From: Pipra filicauda | Taxonomy: Eukaryota > Chordata > Aves > Passeriformes > Pipridae | Assembly: GCF_003945595.2 (NCBI RefSeq) | Contig: NW_024104665.1 | Span: 2,757,651 to 2,821,650, forward strand | Direction: 5' to 3' | Length of the DNA stretch: 64,000 nt | In this document: piece after piece, positions 60,601-64,000 of the stretch | Numbering within the stretch: the first letter of the stretch is position 1 | Layout of the letters: each line of letters starts with the position of its first letter | The notes under the pieces: generated by a model | What the model was told of the DNA's origin: nothing | Seen by the model: the letters and a program-made list of their open reading frames with translations, nothing else | The model's database searches: none | Made by a program: the position numbers and the translations under genes

Positions 60601-62793
60601 CCTGTTCACTGGAAAATTATAGCAATTTAATAAAAATTCAATAAGAGCAGAAACAAGGAAAGAAGGTTTCTTATATCTTTTTGTTAGATATCTAATGTGA
60701 TTGTTATGGCATGTTACACCAATCAAAAGAAATAGTTTTAGAGTAGCAGTTTGCTTTTTTTTCCCCCTCATCTTTTTAAAATGAAGATGAAAACTAGAAT
60801 GTACAAAAGTCATCTAGCAAGAGACTAGCTGAAGGTACAAATTTAAGCAAAGAATATAGTTATAACAGCCATCAACATGACTATATACTTTGCATTTATT
60901 TAAATGTCTATCACAAACTCAATGCCTTTTGATAATCTGACAACTAATTAAATTATAAAGTTTCAGAAATGTTAACATCAGTCCTTTAAACATAATTGCT
61001 AACTAAATCTCTGGAAAAGCTAAACTAGATTATGCGCAATAGAATTGAAAAGTCATTGTGCATTAAACCTCTGCAAATGTTGTGTGTATATAATGCATAA
61101 ATAAGTATTCAACAATTCAAAGACTTGGCATGTAAATCTAGTTACTGTACCTTCTATAAAATGCTTTAATACAGCAAATGCATATAAAGCCCAGAAATTT
61201 AAAAGTAACTCAAAATTTATGGGAAAGCAACATATGCAACACTCAGATTTAGAGTATAGGGTTTGAGATCTGGATTATGATTTTGTTTTTTACTTTTAGA
61301 GAAGGTAATACACAAAAACAAAATACCTACAACCACATTTGGCAATAAATCATGACTACAGTGTCAAGTTTACATATAGAGGTATACATCTCAGAAAACT
61401 GCAAGCTTATTGAAATAAAGTAAAAATAATAATGCCATTGATTGTTAAGAAGAGAATTGTTATTCTTGCCCTGTAGGGAACACAATTATACCTTCTAAAC
61501 TAGAATTTCTATTTATCTTTCACTATCAAAAACAATGCAAATAAAATTTTATGTTACTCCTTGGTTCTCTTTTTACTTTCATCATTGTTCAAGGAAAAAT
61601 TGTGTCAGTTTTCTGGGAGAAAATACTGAGTTTTATAGTCACATTAAATGACAGTTTATGCAGGTTTTTATTTGCCTTTTTATAGCTAAACATATTTTTA
61701 TGATAAATGGGAATCAATGAAATTCTTAGATTATATTTTTAAGGATTAGATATATTCCATTGGCTTGGCTGAAGAATTACTGGCTACAATGATAAAACAT
61801 ATCAGTTGCATACTTTGTTTAAACAGGCTGGATGTACCTAGAGTACTCCATAGTCAAAAATTAATTCCACAGTCAAAAGATGCTTGTTTTAATGTTTCTG
61901 ACATTATCTCAATTTCTCCATTTAGTTAAGAAACTAAAACTATTCTTTTCAGTTCTGTATTCTATATACTCAGTTTTAAGTTACAATAATTTTGCTCAAA
62001 GCTCTTGCCTTCACAGTGTATGAGTGAAGCCATTATTTTCCCTCTCCAAGAAGAGGATTTTCAATATGTTCAGCTTCTTTTCAACATCCTGACTGTCATT
62101 TAACCTGTATGCAAAATAACTGGTTTTAGAAGATAACAGGCCAACCTCTGCTACAACACATCTCTTTTCCACTCTGCTGCAACCAAAGCAGCTTGAATAA
62201 ATAATTGCATGAACACATGAGGGGATTATCTCACTTCATATGGACTACAGGAAAACATTAAATATTTTTTAAGAGTTTTCAAAACATGATGTAGGACGGA
62301 AAAATGTGCGACACATGCAAATCATTCCACTTATTTTTCTTGAGATTTTGTCTGTATTCCTTTATATATTATGCAAGGAATGTGTCAAAAAGCCATTTCT
62401 AGTAATCCAGTCTGGCTGGAATTCATGAAGTTTTTCCTCTCTTCCCTTCCCATCTAACGTTGGAGCTAGAGTATATAGTGTAAGAGCCCTTTTATGCCAG
62501 TAAGAGTTCTGACTGCTCACAAGGATTATTTCCTGACCATTTATGAAGAAAATGGGAAAATTGTAGAACATGGTATGGATATTGCATTAAAGTTTATTCA
62601 TCAACTTTAGGGTTTTAAAACCTGGTCTTCTGTGAATTAATTTTAACCCATTTCAGTTGTTTTAACAGTTGTAATCTTCTTCAGTTTGTTTACACTGCTT
62701 AACTGTCCTATATATTTTTAATAGGATTATGAGTTAGTTGACCCTTTTCCAATACCCTTGGTGATAATTGGAAGCAAATATGATATTTTTCAC
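54594..62793 (+). CDS. DYNC2LI1: DYNC2LI1 gene, first seven coding exons (residues 1-194; 3' part outside the window)
   Basis: Light intermediate chain 1 of cytoplasmic dynein-2, which binds the DYNC2H1 tail and supports retrograde intraflagellar transport in cilia; human mutations cause short-rib thoracic dysplasia 15 (established). Seen here: seven exons with GT-AG borders and matching phases joining to 582 nt. The protein has a Ras-like fold: P-loop GNKNGGKT at residues 40-47, split by an intron between the two glycines; [12 protein letters not shown] (86-97) at the switch/G3 position; [17 protein letters not shown] (187-191) at the G4 position. Start [12 protein letters not shown] corresponds to the mammalian MPSETLWEIA, so the N-terminus is slightly extended. 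The human protein is about 350 aa; the remaining exons are to the right. Confidence 0.96.
54608..55486 (+). other. DYNC2LI1 intron 1
   Basis: 879 nt. The first half is still CpG island with GAGAGGGA-type purine repeats at about 54704-54740; the second half holds a CR1 fragment at 55062-55237. Long open frames on both strands here are by-products of high GC content. Confidence 0.8.
55062..55237 (+). mobile_element. CR1 LINE fragment (3' end)
   Basis: Plus orientation: gataccggaatgggctgccc, aaggtggtggagtgaccgtcc, ctggaggtgtttaaggaaag, then a drifted ggttggactcaatctcagag and finally tgattctgtgatt. Typical CR1 3' portion at the downstream edge of the CpG island, in intron 1 of DYNC2LI1. Confidence 0.9.
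55487..55604 (+). CDS. DYNC2LI1: DYNC2LI1 coding exon 2 (residues 5-44)
   Basis: 118 nt, phase 2 to phase 0: [20 protein letters not shown], an acidic stretch, then [10 protein letters not shown], the first half of the P-loop. Acceptor (T)nCCAACTAG, donor GGG|GTAATG. Confidence 0.95.
55605..56758 (+). other. DYNC2LI1 intron 2
   Basis: About 1.15 kb of AT-rich intron; no element recognised. Confidence 0.5.
56759..56793 (+). CDS. DYNC2LI1: DYNC2LI1 coding exon 3 (residues 45-56)
   Basis: A 35-nt micro-sized exon encoding [11 protein letters not shown], the GKT of the P-loop and the following helix. Phase 0 to phase 2. Acceptor ATTTCCAG, donor GAG|GTATGT. Confidence 0.94.
57192..57261 (+). CDS. 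DYNC2LI1: DYNC2LI1 coding exon 4 (residues 56-79)
   Basis: A 70-nt exon, phase 2 to phase 0: [19 protein letters not shown] then RHNT, the switch I-like region conserved with human ([14 protein letters not shown]). Acceptor TTGCATAG, donor ACA|GTAAGT. Confidence 0.95.
57262..58248 (+). other. DYNC2LI1 intron 4
   Basis: About 1 kb, with the TA/TACA repeat near its start; nothing else recognised. Confidence 0.5.
57287..57320. repeat. TA/TACA microsatellite
   Basis: Alternating TA and TACA units just downstream of coding exon 4 of DYNC2LI1. Simple repeat. Confidence 0.7.
58249..58337 (+). CDS. DYNC2LI1: DYNC2LI1 coding exon 5 (residues 80-109)
   Basis: An 89-nt exon, phase 0 to phase 2: [20 protein letters not shown] then RIPITSHNI. 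Holds the ELGGG motif at the position of the DxxG switch II motif of Ras-like GTPases. Acceptor TTTTACAG, donor TAAG|GTGAGT. Confidence 0.96.
58338..60284 (+). other. DYNC2LI1 intron 5
   Basis: About 1.9 kb of intron. Minus-strand open frames at 58461-58847 are not similar to anything I recognise. No repeat recognised. Confidence 0.5.
60285..60471 (+). CDS. DYNC2LI1: DYNC2LI1 coding exon 6 (residues 109-171)
   Basis: A 187-nt exon, phase 2 to phase 0: [20 protein letters not shown], then [20 protein letters not shown] and a helix ending NNLQRDHP. Conserved with human ([22 protein letters not shown]). Acceptor TTTTTAATAG, donor CCA|GTAAGT. Confidence 0.96.
60472..62724 (+). other. DYNC2LI1 intron 6
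   Basis: About 2.25 kb, AT-rich, without a recognised element. Confidence 0.5.
62725..62793 (+). CDS. DYNC2LI1: DYNC2LI1 coding exon 7 (residues 172-194)
   Basis: A 69-nt exon, phase 0 on both sides: [20 protein letters not shown] then IFH. GSKYD is at the place of the NKxD base-recognition motif. Acceptor TTTTTAATAG, donor CAC|GTAAGT. The following exon (mammalian QDFESEKRK) was not found before the window ends. Confidence 0.96.
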
Positions 62794-64000
62794 GTAAGTA
62801 ATACTTAAATACATTTTAAATAATTAAAATATTCCCAGTACATATTTTATACCCTAAAATTTCACTAAGATAATAGTAATCTTTTGAATAAAAGTATGGC
62901 CAGTCAGTGTTCTACCACAAAAAAAAATATTTCCATCCAAGAGGATTAAGGAAGGCATACTGTCATTCCTTCACAAAACACCCCCAAACTGATGATTTTT
63001 GAGATGTACTTGGAAAATGTTGAGACACAAGTGGCTGCAGACCAAAGAGGGAAGCAAGAAAACAGCATGTTGATGACTTACTTTTGTAATGAGAGAAATC
63101 CAGCTCCATTTGTCCCTTCTCACAGCACCTCTAAGTATATGGCAGTGAAAGAGGGGTGTCTCTCAAGTCAGCTGATCAGATCTTTTGCTCATTGTGGCAG
63201 CACAAACAGTAAACTATCATTTTGGTCTGGAACTTCTTTTAAAGTACTTTTTAAGCTTTTAGAGACAAGGGAGTAAGTAATTTCATCTTTTATGGGGGAG
63301 AGGAAAAAAATGTCACAGTACTGCTGGATTCTCTCCCAGAATGTAAAAAATCCAAACAAATGCATACTCACAGCACTTGATTGTGAGAAGCTAGGAGAGT
63401 ATGTTGGATTTTCAGGAGTCATGCTGGCAGCCTGCGCTTCTCTGGATGACTGCATAGTGCACTGATACCTGGCTGACTCTTGGAGTTACTTAATTCTTTA
63501 TTAATAAGGGACTTGCCTTGTCTCATACCAAAGCTTTATGCTGAGCCATGACCTCTTTAAAAGTCAGTGATTCTCATGTAATAAGCACAACTTAAAAACC
63601 TAGTTCCTTTGGGGTCTATGGACAGACTCCTGCAGGCTTCATTTGGACCATGTTTTCACCCACTTTATCCAGAGAAGGCCATCTGTATGATCTTATATTA
63701 AAGAAACATTGATGAAAAGATATTTTTATGCACCTTTCAAGTCTGGCAGGTGCCAGAGAGCATATACCCAAAGATTTACTTAAATATTTTCACAAAAAGA
63801 AAAAATCCTTATTCTTACAGTAGGCAGCATTTCTACTTCTAAAAATTTAAAGCAAAATCAAAGTAACTGAAAATTGTATACACATTCCCAATTAAGAAAC
63901 TTTTTCTGGACTAACGTATCGCCTGAATTAGGCTCCCTCTGTAAAAAAGAAACAAAGGGAAATTGTGACATTTCTTTTCAGAGTAGGCTGTTACTGATTC
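62794..64000 (+). other. Start of DYNC2LI1 intron 7
   Basis: 1.2 kb to the window edge. No exon, repeat or conserved motif recognised; an open frame at 62992-63276 has no recognised product. Confidence 0.5.

Overview
The window is a piece of a vertebrate, most probably avian, nuclear genome. Evidence for a bird: five chicken-type CR1 LINE signatures on four insertions carry the typical 3' end (a block resembling 'cagaatcacagaatgg' or its complement), the DNA is AT-rich with compact introns, and a single CpG island marks the only promoter in view. The species cannot be fixed from the sequence.

Two protein-coding genes lie on the + strand, head to tail, in the same order as known in human 2p21. 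Positions 803-48961 hold the complete coding region of PLEKHH2, split into 29 coding exons that I joined by hand; every junction has GT-AG borders and matching phase, and the sum is 4503 nt, that is 1500 codons plus stop (the human protein is about 1493 aa). Layout of the protein: N-terminal coiled coil (coding exons 1-5), a long Ser-rich disordered region (exons 6-11, including one 989-nt exon), two PH domains (exons 12-17), a MyTH4 domain (exons 17-21) and a FERM domain (exons 21-29). The non-coding first exon and promoter appear to lie upstream of base 1. The 3' UTR starts at 48962, with candidate poly(A) signals at 49119, 49614 and 50104.

About 50.1-54.4 kb is intergenic and mostly featureless, ending in a truncated CR1 (53682-54133, minus). 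A CpG island (about 54395-55035) then carries the promoter, 14-nt coding part of exon 1 and start of intron 1 of DYNC2LI1, the cytoplasmic dynein-2 light intermediate chain needed for retrograde intraflagellar transport. Seven coding exons (194 codons, about 55% of the protein) are present; the gene runs off the right edge in intron 7. Its promoter has a near-consensus RFX X-box, a ZNF143/THAP11-like motif, a GC box and an out-of-frame upstream ORF overlapping the main start.

The two genes are not known to work in one pathway: PLEKHH2 is a cortical-actin and adhesion adaptor, DYNC2LI1 a ciliary motor subunit. The rest is intron with microsatellites, one AT-rich minisatellite, perfect inverted repeats and a few unexplained open stretches. 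I found no tRNA, rRNA, CRISPR or intact mobile element, and nothing I would call a wholly new biological system; the best leads are candidate unannotated exons inside PLEKHH2 and the regulatory architecture at the DYNC2LI1 start.
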